From positions 1,364,001 through 1,428,000 of the forward strand of contig LT598467.1 in assembly GCA_900074745.1 (NCBI GenBank): a stretch of DNA of 64,000 nt, given 5' to 3'. The translations under genes were made by a program, and so were the position numbers. The notes beneath the pieces are model-generated. The model did not search any database, was not told where the DNA came from, and was given only the letters and a program-made list of their open reading frames with translations. Source of the stretch: Lachancea mirantina. Lineage: Eukaryota; Ascomycota; Saccharomycetes; Saccharomycetales; Saccharomycetaceae. This document shows, one piece after another, positions 41,914 through 51,357 of the stretch (position 1 is the first letter of the stretch; the number at the start of each line of letters is the position of its first letter).

Positions 41914-42843
41914 CTACAGAGCTTCGTCTATGCTCTCGTCGAGCAACGGGTATCCGCCGGTGGCGGCAGATACCCGTGCACATTCAAGTTCGAGCTGGAA
42001 CAAATTGCCGTAACGGGACGTTGCAATGAAAAGTATGGGCACCATGAACATGGGTAGTGCATCAAAAACGTAGATGGTCCACTCGTTGCTCATGAGGTAC
42101 CCGTCGAAACCTTCAAAAAACTCAACAACACGTACAATCGACCGGATCAAAATGCATATGCTTGCGGCAATCAAAGTCAAGTTCATTATGTGCCATCCTT
42201 TACTGAGCTCGTGCACGATGGCTGACCGTTTGCGTACCAGCGCGGAGAACAGCACTTCCGTCACAATGAACAACCCGAAAAACACGATCTGAACCAGCAA
42301 ACCGCCGATAATGATGTCCTCACCAGTGGAACGGCTCGACTCCGTCGCCATCATACCACCTCCAGCGGCCTGTAGCAGAAAGCTCACAACGTCGCCTGTC
42401 ACGAACACGGCCGTGTTGAATCGCACGGGTACCAGCGAGATTGAAGTGCATTGCATGATGATCAGCATACGTCCAAAAATCATATAGATCGACGCCGCCA
42501 TCAGCGCAGGCGATACCAGTAGAAAAACCAAATGTATCACATAGGGAACCAGCATATCAGTATTTTTGCTAGAATACGCACGTGCGATGTATCCGCCGGT
42601 CTCGATGCCACAACCGAACACCAGAAAAAAGTACTTGAACGCAGTTCTCGTACTGGTGTTCATACGCGGTTGTTGTCCTATCCGTTCTTGTTCCAGTTTC
42701 TCAGGCAGTACTACTTCGCCCATCTTTTTACGTTTCTCTAGGACAATCCAAGCCAGCGTGAACATTGAGATCCCAAAAACTGCCGAAAAGAACGCGGCCG
42801 CACCGGTGTTTGGCGCATAGTTGTAAAACCCACTGTATTGCAT
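41914..42843 (-). CDS. RTA1-like seven-helix lipid-translocating protein
   Basis: The 309-residue protein has about seven hydrophobic segments and matches the fungal RTA1/RTM1/PUG1/RSB1 family. The block FLLVSPALMAASIYMIFGRM is almost the same as in yeast Rta1, followed by FNTAVFVTGDVVSFLLQAAGGGM and IRSIVRVVEFFEGFDGYL. Family members at the plasma membrane confer resistance to toxins such as 7-aminocholesterol (Rta1) or release sphingoid bases (Rsb1). Similarity to Rta1 is closer than to Rsb1, so the substrate is open. It is not part of the S. cerevisiae YMR295-YMR296 interval, so it is an extra gene relative to that order. ATG at 42843; a TATA-like GATATAAATA lies near 42970. Confidence 0.92.
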   Translation of the reverse strand: MQYSGFYNYAPNTGAAAFFSAVFGISMFTLAWIVLEKRKKMGEVVLPEKLEQERIGQQPRMNTSTRTAFKYFFLVFGCGIETGGYIARAYSSKNTDMLVPYVIHLVFLLVSPALMAASIYMIFGRMLIIMQCTSISLVPVRFNTAVFVTGDVVSFLLQAAGGGMMATESSRSTGEDIIIGGLLVQIVFFGLFIVTEVLFSALVRKRSAIVHELSKGWHIMNLTLIAASICILIRSIVRVVEFFEGFDGYLMSNEWTIYVFDALPMFMVPILFIATSRYGNLFQLELECARVSAATGGYPLLDESIDEAL

Positions 42844-43669
42844 TCTAGAATGTGCAATGAGACGAGAGTAAGGTATGCGATGCAGTTGTTATCTAAATCA
42901 ATTTTTTGAGGATTCGACAATTTTCAGTTTTCATTTTATAGTTGGCATGCAACACCAAATTAGGACTCCGATATAAATAGAGTCAAGCGGGAAACTAAGC
43001 CACTGAGCTAAATCAGCGGAAGGATTCATTGTTGAATTGTCGATAGCCGCGACTTTAGTTGGATCCTTTTAAGTTCTCTCTATTGTCTAGGTGACGATGC
43101 CCAGGCTTGAAAATCGATGAAAGTATGTAGCAGATGACGAGTGCGAAGCCGGAATTTTGATCGTCGATTCCTGACGCGGACCCTTCACAGATATTGTCAT
43201 ACATGACATTTGCGCGGAAATATTCGCATAAATATGGATATGTCGGATTCTTGTTGTTCCCTTTTACTTTTTGTTCATATCATTCGATTTGTATGATATG
43301 GCTGATGGAGTCGCGATTACTTGTTGGTGCAACAATAATGGTATAGGCTGTAAAAATGAAGTGGACGGCATTTCCATACAAATCTTGAGGAAATGGTCTT
43401 CAAGTGCGTGGCTAATATCAAGGCTTCTCGCGGTGGAAAAATTCCAAGTGAACTCCATGGGGACGATTTTCGGACAGAATAGAATAGAACCCAGCAACAC
43501 CTTAACGGCCAGGACCAGCTCACCACGGGAACGCGGCAACTAAGATAAGAATCGAGGCAAAAACAAACAAAAAGAACACAAGGTCGAAAATTGAGATTCT
43601 GTCTATCGTCCCGAGATCCAAACGCTCTATCAATAATTTTAAAATGGTCATTACGTTAGCTGTCGTGTT
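42844..43669. other. Intergenic region RTA1-like to LCB1
   Basis: About 830 bp with the RTA1-like promoter and the LCB1 3' end. Frames of 80-90 codons occur on both strands at 43264-43543, but they overlap each other, lack family features, and mostly start at TTG; I do not call them genes. Confidence 0.5.
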
Positions 43670-45346
43670 TCATACACAGTTTTTTAACACGGCTTGCTTG
43701 ACAGCGTTACAAGCATCGAGCAGCTCTTTTTCAGACATAGTTGCATTGCAGCAAATCTTGATACTGGGCACAATGGGCAAAGTTTCGTGCTTGTAGATGT
43801 AGGTACTTCTGCAAATGTACACGTTACTGTCGTGCAACGCCGTGTCGACAATACACTGCAGAAACCGGTCCTCGAGTTCGTAGGCCTCAACATGTTTCTC
43901 TGAAATGCCCTTTTTCTGCAAAATGGCACGTTCTTGGAAAATTTGTTCCTCGGAAGAGTTGAATTTCTGAAGACGGAACTCAGGAGTGAGTCTGAAATGC
44001 AAAATGTAGGATGCGGGATCGGACGTGACTTGAATGTATTTGGAAAGCGCTTTGTCTTGCGAGAAAAAAACGTGTAATTTGTCGGAAAGTGCGTGCAGTT
44101 TGGCGACCGCGTCGTTCCCGTTCTCGAGTAACTCTATCACCTTGGACACAGCCGCTACCGTATAAGAGGGCAGGGACGCAGAGTAACAGTATGCGAAAGA
44201 ACCGATACGCTGGTGCTTGGACATGATATCATCGCCCAGCACGAACCCCCCCGATGAGCCCATCGCGGTCGCCAGCGAGCCCGTTGTAATGTCGATGCTC
44301 GAGGAACGCGCCATATTGAAATGCTCCGTAACTCCGCGGCCCGTTGCGCCCAAGACACCGATGGAAAAGGTTTCGTCGACAAACAAACGGTACCTGTACT
44401 TGTTCTTGAGACGCACCAGGTCCGGTAAGGGCGCAATGTCCCCCAAACGGTGGAACAGACCCTCGGTCACGATAAACTTACGAGGGAGCGCGGGCAAATT
44501 CTCCTGGAGCTCGCGTTCTTGCAAATGGATGAGCAGTTCCTCGAGAGAGTCCATGTCGTTGTGCTTAAAGTAGTACACGGTAGACCTGCTGAGTTGCAGG
44601 GCATTTTGCAACGAAACGTTGACTTGGTCATCAGCGACAATGACATCGCCTCTTTTCGTGAACGCGGGAACTACTGAGGGCGCAACGCAGAAGTCCTGAC
44701 CGTACAAGACGGCCGATTCCGTACCGAAAAACCTCGCCATATCATACTCGAGTCGCGAATGCACATCCTGGTTCCCGTAGAATCCAGCCGGTCCACACGC
44801 GCCAACACCGTAACGACGAATAGTCTCCTCTGCGACTGCGACGACCTCGGGATGCTGCGTCAATTGCAATGCGTTGTGGGACGCGCAATTGAAGGTCACG
44901 TGATCGGCACCATTTTCGTCGCTTGTGTTGCCCGTAGCGCCTCGTGCGAGCCTCACCTGGTTGACAATTCCGCCTCCTACGACACGAGGCAGTGCGTTTA
45001 ACCGCCACTTCTGGTCGTCGGGCACGCGCTCCACAAGCGGTTCCGGCTCCCACTCCTCGAGCAGCGCCTCGACCTCTCGCGCGGAAAGTCCGCTTCCGGG
45101 CACCACCACGCCCTTCTTGCGCGGCTTACCCAAGAAATACACGATCCCGTAGATGATAAGCACGATTTCAACCATGGTTCTGTACGGATCGTCTTGATGC
45201 GATTTCTTCACGTACGAAACGATATACCGCGTCCCGGGAACTTTCTCGAACAGTGTCCGGAGGTAGAACCAAGCGTACGCGGACGTTTGCACAAGTCCAG
45301 CGGGAACGGGTATTGACGAAGGTAGGATCTCAGGAGGCTTGGTCAT
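43670..45346 (-). CDS. LCB1: Serine palmitoyltransferase subunit Lcb1
   Basis: At 558 residues this equals yeast Lcb1. With Lcb2 it condenses serine and palmitoyl-CoA, the first step of sphingolipid synthesis, at the ER. Hydrophobic segments occur near residues 20-40 and 55-72. The body is an alpha-oxoamine synthase fold, with FNCASHNALQLTQHPEV, YGVGACGPAGFYGNQDVH, RLFVDETFSIGVLGATGRGVTEH and SLATAMGSSGGFVLGDD. In this last block the usual pyridoxal-phosphate lysine is absent, as normal for Lcb1, which supports the catalytic Lcb2. The Cys in the FNCAS block corresponds to the residue mutated in a human sensory neuropathy. ATG at 45346. It is YMR296C, divergent from PRC1. Confidence 0.97.
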   Translation of the reverse strand: MTKPPEILPSSIPVPAGLVQTSAYAWFYLRTLFEKVPGTRYIVSYVKKSHQDDPYRTMVEIVLIIYGIVYFLGKPRKKGVVVPGSGLSAREVEALLEEWEPEPLVERVPDDQKWRLNALPRVVGGGIVNQVRLARGATGNTSDENGADHVTFNCASHNALQLTQHPEVVAVAEETIRRYGVGACGPAGFYGNQDVHSRLEYDMARFFGTESAVLYGQDFCVAPSVVPAFTKRGDVIVADDQVNVSLQNALQLSRSTVYYFKHNDMDSLEELLIHLQERELQENLPALPRKFIVTEGLFHRLGDIAPLPDLVRLKNKYRYRLFVDETFSIGVLGATGRGVTEHFNMARSSSIDITTGSLATAMGSSGGFVLGDDIMSKHQRIGSFAYCYSASLPSYTVAAVSKVIELLENGNDAVAKLHALSDKLHVFFSQDKALSKYIQVTSDPASYILHFRLTPEFRLQKFNSSEEQIFQERAILQKKGISEKHVEAYELEDRFLQCIVDTALHDSNVYICRSTYIYKHETLPIVPSIKICCNATMSEKELLDACNAVKQAVLKNCV

Positions 45347-45981
45347 GATTGCACGGCTAGCGGAATGACGAATGAATGTGAGTCTGTCTGTTGCCTGTAT
45401 GGCTTGTGTTTTGTAGCAACCGCTTTGTTATTATTGCCAGTCCCCGTTAGCGCTGTTGATACTGGGTGGGAGTCGTTGGTTTGTGTATAGGAGATGCGAG
45501 GGGTGGGGGTCTAGATGGAAAAAATTGATGATTTTTCTTGTCGCTGGGTACGAGGCCGGACAAATGCGCTGCCATCGTCTTTTACGTGCCTCGCTCTACA
45601 CGGCTCCTTTCGGCCGAGTTGATCGCTTTGAACGTGAAATATGGTTCAACCTCGAAGCATTATATACGGAGAGAGAGGAGATTGTCTCAAGGAAATAAAG
45701 GGACATTCCTCTAGCGTAACTGCCTCCCAGATTCGTTCACAATGCTTCAAGATAACTAATCGCTTGCATGTTTCACAGTGTCATTCGATACGGGAATCTC
45801 GCCCTGCAGCCAGACGGTCGTTCGGGTGGTTAACCCCTACCCCTGTATCTCAGGTACCGAGTCATCTCCCCCTCGGGTATAAGTACTGGGGTCCCTTTGC
45901 CACGGCTCTCCAAGACAACGCATTTCTTACCCTTTCTCACCCCTTCCAGTGAAAACCAAAACCAGTTCTTTGTCAACTACA
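45347..45981. promoter_or_regulatory. LCB1-PRC1 divergent promoter region
   Basis: About 635 bp. On the PRC1 side a TATA-like TATAAG lies at 45878-45883, about 100 bp before the ATG. Nothing else is clear. Confidence 0.5.
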
Positions 45982-47568
45982 ATGCTGGTATCTTCGCTAC
46001 TAAGTCTAGCGGTGGCGTCCCTTGCACAGGGCGCCTCGTTACAAAACGTTTTTAAAGCCAATACGCCCACGGTGCTCGACCAAGCCATCGAAGCGCTGGG
46101 CTTGGACTCGAAAGCGGCGCTAGCGTCGCTTACGCCGGAGATTAAGGAACTATGGGGCGAAATGAGTCTCTTGTGCCCCAAGGAGACCAGCGAGATGGAG
46201 TTCTTCACAAAACCACGGTTCAAGGTGAACCGGAAACCGGACCATGAATGGGATTTTGTTGCGCAGCACAGTGCTTCGCACAAGTTGCGTGTCAACAAGG
46301 TCAAGGACCCGCAGGTGTTGGGTATCGACCCAGGTGTCAAGCAGTACACCGGTTACCTGGACGTTGAAGAGGAGGACAAGCACTTTTTCTACTGGTTTTT
46401 CGAAAGTAGGAACGACCCGGCCAATGACCCTGTGATCTTGTGGCTGAACGGTGGCCCTGGCTGTTCGTCGCTGACAGGTCTTTTCTTTGAGTTGGGACCT
46501 TCGTCGATCGGCTCGGACATTAAACCCATCTACAACCCACATTCTTGGAACTCCAACGCTTCTGTCATCTTTCTAGACCAACCTGTCAACGTCGGTTACT
46601 CTTATTCGTCCTCTGCCGGCGTTTCCAACACGGTCGCCGCAGGCAAAGACGTGTACGCGTTTTTGCAACTTTTCTTTACTCAATTCCCCGAATATGCGTC
46701 CGGTCAGGATTTCCATATCGCCGGTGAATCCTACGCGGGCCATTATATCCCAGTGTTTGCCTCGGAGATTTTGTCGCACCCTGTCGAAGAACGCGCGTTC
46801 AATTTGACCTCTGTGCTCATTGGGAACGGTTTAACCGACCCACTCTCGCAGTACCCGCTCTACGAGCCCATGGCGTGCGGTGAAGGTGGTGAACCCTCTG
46901 TTCTTGAGCCCGAAGAATGTCAGGGCATGCTCGACACTTTGCCTCGTTGTTTGAGCTTGATCGAGTCCTGCTACGAGTCTCAATCCGTCTGGACCTGTGT
47001 TCCTGCGGCCATCTACTGTAACAACGCCCAAATGGGACCCTACCAAAAAACTGGTAAGAACGTTTACGACATGCGCAAAGAGTGCAAGGGTGAGCTTTGT
47101 TACGAGGAGATGTCTTACATGGACGAATACTTGAACACGGATGCCGTTAAGAGCGCCGTCGGTGCAGAAGTCGACCACTACGAGTCTTGCAATTTCGACA
47201 TCAACAGAAATTTCCTTTTTGCAGGTGATTGGATGAAGCCGTATCATAAGGCGGTTACTGAACTGTTGAATCAAGAATTGCCCGTTCTTATTTACGCCGG
47301 TGACAAAGACTTTATTTGCAACTGGCTTGGAAACGAAGCTTGGTCCTCCGTCCTACCTTGGAAATACAGTGAAGAGTTCCAGAAACAACCTCTCAAGGAC
47401 TGGATTTCTAGCACCACTGGAGAAAAGGCAGGTAAAGTCAGAAACTATGAATATTTCACTTTCCTTAGAGTTTACGGTGGAGGCCACATGGTTCCATTTG
47501 ATGAGCCCGAAAACGCACTTGCCCTGGTTAACGACTGGGTTCAAGGCAATTACAATTACAAAAAATAA
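45982..47568 (+). CDS. PRC1: Carboxypeptidase Y, vacuolar serine carboxypeptidase
   Basis: The precursor has 528 residues (yeast 532). ATG at 45982 is chosen; upstream codons offer only GTG. An N-terminal signal peptide ([17 protein letters not shown]) is followed by a propeptide of about 90 residues. The mature enzyme shows [10 protein letters not shown], the catalytic serine in GESYAGHY near residue 250, Asp in [11 protein letters not shown] near 440 and His in GGHMVPFD near 505. Many paired cysteines and N-glycosylation sites (for example NASV and NLTS) are present. It degrades peptides in the vacuole. The propeptide sorting motif QRPL of S. cerevisiae is not seen; SLQNVF lies at that place. 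It is YMR297W. Confidence 0.97.
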   Translation: MLVSSLLSLAVASLAQGASLQNVFKANTPTVLDQAIEALGLDSKAALASLTPEIKELWGEMSLLCPKETSEMEFFTKPRFKVNRKPDHEWDFVAQHSASHKLRVNKVKDPQVLGIDPGVKQYTGYLDVEEEDKHFFYWFFESRNDPANDPVILWLNGGPGCSSLTGLFFELGPSSIGSDIKPIYNPHSWNSNASVIFLDQPVNVGYSYSSSAGVSNTVAAGKDVYAFLQLFFTQFPEYASGQDFHIAGESYAGHYIPVFASEILSHPVEERAFNLTSVLIGNGLTDPLSQYPLYEPMACGEGGEPSVLEPEECQGMLDTLPRCLSLIESCYESQSVWTCVPAAIYCNNAQMGPYQKTGKNVYDMRKECKGELCYEEMSYMDEYLNTDAVKSAVGAEVDHYESCNFDINRNFLFAGDWMKPYHKAVTELLNQELPVLIYAGDKDFICNWLGNEAWSSVLPWKYSEEFQKQPLKDWISSTTGEKAGKVRNYEYFTFLRVYGGGHMVPFDEPENALALVNDWVQGNYNYKK

Positions 47569-47872
47569 GGCAATTGAGGCCTTGAAAGACCATCAGAAAT
47601 GGCGATTTCTTTCCCCAGGACTTTTCACCGTATCTAAAATAATATTTACAAAATGAGATATAAACACATTTACAAGCAACCTTGATGACTAGCCCTAATG
47701 ACTTAGTCGTCAATGTATTCCTTAACTCGACAATACCATGTCAAGTTCGTTAAAAATTGAGTTCGATTATCTCCACTTGTTTGGATTCTGAAAAACTGAT
47801 GATTTATTAACGAGAGCTTCATCAATAGTTCAACTTTAAGAATTTAGCCAATTTATCACAACAAGCAACGAT
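47569..47872. other. Intergenic region PRC1-LIP1
   Basis: About 300 bp; LIP1 promoter and PRC1 3' end only. Confidence 0.5.
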
Positions 47873-48295
47873 ATGGCAAGACACACATCTCAGATAGCTA
47901 ATCTTCTATTCTATATTACTATTGGACTCGTGCTTATCGCTGCGGTTGAATATTTCAAGTATTCAACCCGGATTCATTACGAATGGTTTCACTGTACGCC
48001 AGTAAAGGAAACCATTGTTCCTGGCTCTTCAGCGACAAAAATGTTTGCAGTAGGTGGTCCCAGCTGCGATAAACGGGGCGAACTCAAGACCTTGGTTAAG
48101 CGCATTACAAGAGATTTTGAAACAAATCAAGAACGGGCATCTTTCTGTATACTTGAGAATCCAAGAGTGTCACATGTGCATTATCCAGTGGGAGAAAACA
48201 AAGGAGAACCAGGTTACATTGCATACGTTAGTTACGATTCTGATTTTGATGCTATTGCTGATTATTGTGCTGATACTACAGTTCTTCATATCTAG
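47873..48295 (+). CDS. LIP1: Ceramide synthase subunit Lip1
   Basis: The product is 140 residues (yeast Lip1, 150). Lip1 is the single-span ER membrane subunit needed for activity of the Lag1/Lac1 ceramide synthase. A transmembrane helix at about 10-27 is followed by the conserved EYFKYSTRIHYEWFHCTPVKE, then GGPSCDKRGELKTLVKRITRD and KGEPGYIAYVSYDSD. Cysteines in FHCTP, PSCDK, FCILE and YCAD are retained. ATG at 47873. It is YMR298W, following PRC1 as in S. cerevisiae, but TAF1 from the YGR tract comes next instead of DYN3. Confidence 0.96.
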   Translation: MARHTSQIANLLFYITIGLVLIAAVEYFKYSTRIHYEWFHCTPVKETIVPGSSATKMFAVGGPSCDKRGELKTLVKRITRDFETNQERASFCILENPRVSHVHYPVGENKGEPGYIAYVSYDSDFDAIADYCADTTVLHI

Positions 48296-48360
48296 TACGT
48301 AAATAGTGAAATGATAGATGCACGCTGAATCTACGGCGACGCTTCTTTGGGGCCCGATAT

Positions 48361-51357
48361 TTATGTTTCTGGTGGAGAAACGGACGGCGCCTGCTCTGCA
48401 GACGCCGGTGTCGTTCTGCCTGCGTTTTGTATTCCGCCATTGTACATCGGACAAGTTTTGTTAGTTCTTATGTGGCCCACGAGACCGCAAGTAGCGCATC
48501 GCCGATTTGTATGCTTGTTTTTGGTGACTTTGCCATCTTTAGTCTTTTCTTTAGCCAATTTCCTCGCTTGCCTTCTCTCCTGGGATTTCTGTAATCTAGC
48601 GAGCTCTTCTTCAAGAAGCTTTTTGCGTTTCAATTGTTTTTCCTCCGAGTTCTCGCCCGCAACCAAATCAATATTATCGCTCATTAATTCTTCCAGGCCA
48701 AGATTTGCCTCTGCTTCCATTCTCTTCTTTTCATAAGCGTTCAAATATCCGTGAATAACTCTGGGGTCCCTTATAATTACAGTTTGGCGTTGAATAATGC
48801 CGTTTTCGTCTCTCTTTTTCCGCGTGAGTCTTAACACTTTATGATCGTCTCTGAATAATTTGACTCTTTTGTGCGTCTTGTTAGTGATGTCCGGATCATC
48901 CATTTCCTCAAATGGGTTGGTAACTCTTAAAGTTTTCGCCTGTGTGTACCACGTTTTGCTGATCTCTTCATCATACGCCTTTTGCTGTTGCGCGACGTTA
49001 TAGCTGTGTCCTGTAAGCTTTTCATTTGGTTGGGAATCGGGACCTGATCGAGTGAACCCGCCCTTCATTGAGGTTTTCAAAAAAGAAAATCCCTCTCCGC
49101 ATCCCGTGGGATCACCAGCCCCGTGAATTTGCACCATGGCCCGCATTTGGGTTGCATTCAAGAAATTCTTTGAAACGCTCCACGGTATAAGATTTTCCTC
49201 CAGCTTCCGGAGCTTTTCGTCAAAATTGTAGGTTTCGTTATCCTCCTGGTATTGCTGGCCTTGAAACATCGATTCTGCGAGCGCGACATCTTCGGGAACA
49301 ATCATTTTTTTGACATTTTCATTGTCAGGTAGAATTTCCGTTTCTTTCAATTTCCAGAAGCCATGATCATCACCATCTCTTTGATACTTCATGAACTCCT
49401 TTAGACGCTGACGATTTTGCATATCATTTTGATCAGGAAAATGACGCGCCACTTGTTTGACTAAAAGTCTACGCTCCGGTGATTTGTTTAATATGCGGTA
49501 AACGATCATACGAAGTCTATTTTTCCCCAGCGAGGTCACTTTTCTTGAATTGGGCCCAGGAACCTCAACTACAGGGAACGTCTGTCCCACGGTAAAGAGA
49601 TGATTGATGTTTCTAAGGTAGAATCGGTTCCCCATTCCATTACCTGAGCTTCTAATGAGCAAGAAATCTATTCCGGAAACATCGTGTTTAAAAACGGGAG
49701 CTCTCACCATATTGTTATACAGAGTCGGCACGACGTTACCGGGCTCAACGAACCCAAAATTCCAAAAAGGTGATTTGTCTTGTACACCCAGCACATGCGT
49801 CTCTCCGACGGGCAACTTTGGCCTAAAAACATCCTTATCATCTGTCTTGCGATAGTAATTGATGAGCTTACTGCCCATACCGAATTTCGAGAGAGATATT
49901 GGGTTTTCCTCTGAGTATTCCATCAAAAAAATTGGTGCACTGTCACTGACAGTAAGATCTTGACTCCTTGCAAATATTTGTTTGATGTCTTTTCCTTTAT
50001 CTTTCTTACGCTTGCGGGTCTTCAAACGGCTGAAAACGATATTGGTACCAGGACGTATATTTGACCCAAAATTCGGCCTATGGAAATGTCGCATTTGATA
50101 TTTTGATGGCGCCACTTTGTAAAAGGGAGATTGAAGTCGCGTTGCAGGTTGTGAGTGCTCGATGCTCAAATTCGATATTGTGGACCGAATCTTGGTTTGG
50201 TAATTCTCTTTTAGGATCTTGTATTTGTCGTCGTTGGAAATATTGAACTTCTGAAAAAGTGTTTTCTCATTGAAGGGGAGAAGAGGATTTTCTTTACCTG
50301 CATCTGCGCTGGCAGGATGTGCACTTTTCACTAGCAGCAATTTTTCGTCGTTCATATCCAACGCTGCCTTTACATGATCCAGTTTTCCTTCTACGAAATC
50401 ATCTTCCGTCCAATTCCATTTTGAAGGATCGAATGGCAACTGACTACGCAGGGAAGATCGTACATCAATTTCTGCACTAATTTTCCCCATTTCATCATCG
50501 CTATCACCAACGATCTTGTTGAAATCCCAGTCATCTGTAGTTAATAAGAAATTTTCAGAAACTTCGGTAATTTCCTTTTTGCTTTCTTGTCTTTTGGGTT
50601 CCTCTGGATATAGCTCGTCAAAGCTTACTTTAACTATTCCAAACTTTCGCCGTTTTTGAGATTTGCCCATCTGCTGCCAGCTTTTGTCCTTGACTCTGAG
50701 AAGCTTTCTGGTATCGGCTTGCACTTCAAGCTTCACATTTAAGGGAATCATAGGTTTGAACTGTTTTGCCGAAAGATATAGTTCGCGTTGCCATTGGTAG
50801 TCAGCAACTTGCCGCGGTACAACGCTCGTGAGCCGTAACACTTTGCCTTTCTGGAACTTGGGGAAATAATACTTCAAGGACTCCTTTCTTTCCTTTTCTT
50901 CCATCTCGCGATTTCTTTGCTTCTGCTGTTCATCCTGCTCATACTGGTGGTGGGTATGATCAAAATCTTCATAAACGCCTTGCTCTTCGGGTAAAAACCC
51001 GTCGTGTATTTCCATGTCCATGAAAAGGGTGTTGTTTTTATTCTCGTAGTCATTCGTTTCGTCAGCCAGGTTGCTCTCATTGTGAATCATATCCAGGTAA
51101 TTCTCATTAGCCTCTAGATTCCTATCTCTTTGACCACGAGGCTCTTCTTCCGGCAACTCTTCATCCGCTAGTTCATCCTCATCTTCGAAGTCGATTGCGT
51201 CGGGCAAATGTTCCGTCTGATTCTCACTGGGGCCAATATAATTGCCAATTTCGAGCGACCCGAAATCTCCGCTAAAAATGGCATTATAAGCTTCTTCCTC
51301 GTTGGAATAATCCCCTGAAGCTGGTACACCGTTTTTCTTGCTCCTCTTCGCATTCAT
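48361..51357 (-). CDS. TAF1: TFIID subunit Taf1
   Basis: The product is 998 residues from the ATG at 51357 (yeast Taf1, 1066); the frame continues seven codons to a TTG only. The N-terminus contains the TBP-binding region, recognisable as YNAIFSGDFGSLEIGNYIG and DAIDFEDEDELADEELPEE. The central conserved core includes NLSIEHSQPATRLQSPFYKVAPSKYQ, VGETHVLGVQDKSPFWNFGFVEPG and NATQMRAMVQIHGAGDPTGCGEGFSF. At the end a zinc knuckle, CATCGLVGHIRTNKTCP, is present. There are no bromodomains, as usual in budding yeast. Taf1 is the TFIID scaffold at Pol II promoters. It is YGR274C and ends 65 bp from the LIP1 stop. Confidence 0.97.
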   Translation of the reverse strand: MNAKRSKKNGVPASGDYSNEEEAYNAIFSGDFGSLEIGNYIGPSENQTEHLPDAIDFEDEDELADEELPEEEPRGQRDRNLEANENYLDMIHNESNLADETNDYENKNNTLFMDMEIHDGFLPEEQGVYEDFDHTHHQYEQDEQQKQRNREMEEKERKESLKYYFPKFQKGKVLRLTSVVPRQVADYQWQRELYLSAKQFKPMIPLNVKLEVQADTRKLLRVKDKSWQQMGKSQKRRKFGIVKVSFDELYPEEPKRQESKKEITEVSENFLLTTDDWDFNKIVGDSDDEMGKISAEIDVRSSLRSQLPFDPSKWNWTEDDFVEGKLDHVKAALDMNDEKLLLVKSAHPASADAGKENPLLPFNEKTLFQKFNISNDDKYKILKENYQTKIRSTISNLSIEHSQPATRLQSPFYKVAPSKYQMRHFHRPNFGSNIRPGTNIVFSRLKTRKRKKDKGKDIKQIFARSQDLTVSDSAPIFLMEYSEENPISLSKFGMGSKLINYYRKTDDKDVFRPKLPVGETHVLGVQDKSPFWNFGFVEPGNVVPTLYNNMVRAPVFKHDVSGIDFLLIRSSGNGMGNRFYLRNINHLFTVGQTFPVVEVPGPNSRKVTSLGKNRLRMIVYRILNKSPERRLLVKQVARHFPDQNDMQNRQRLKEFMKYQRDGDDHGFWKLKETEILPDNENVKKMIVPEDVALAESMFQGQQYQEDNETYNFDEKLRKLEENLIPWSVSKNFLNATQMRAMVQIHGAGDPTGCGEGFSFLKTSMKGGFTRSGPDSQPNEKLTGHSYNVAQQQKAYDEEISKTWYTQAKTLRVTNPFEEMDDPDITNKTHKRVKLFRDDHKVLRLTRKKRDENGIIQRQTVIIRDPRVIHGYLNAYEKKRMEAEANLGLEELMSDNIDLVAGENSEEKQLKRKKLLEEELARLQKSQERRQARKLAKEKTKDGKVTKNKHTNRRCATCGLVGHIRTNKTCPMYNGGIQNAGRTTPASAEQAPSVSPPET

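Noticed and set aside
43264-43543. Two overlapping 80-90 codon frames between the RTA1-like gene and LCB1
   Set aside because: They lie on opposite strands over the same bases, mostly begin at TTG, and show no family features.
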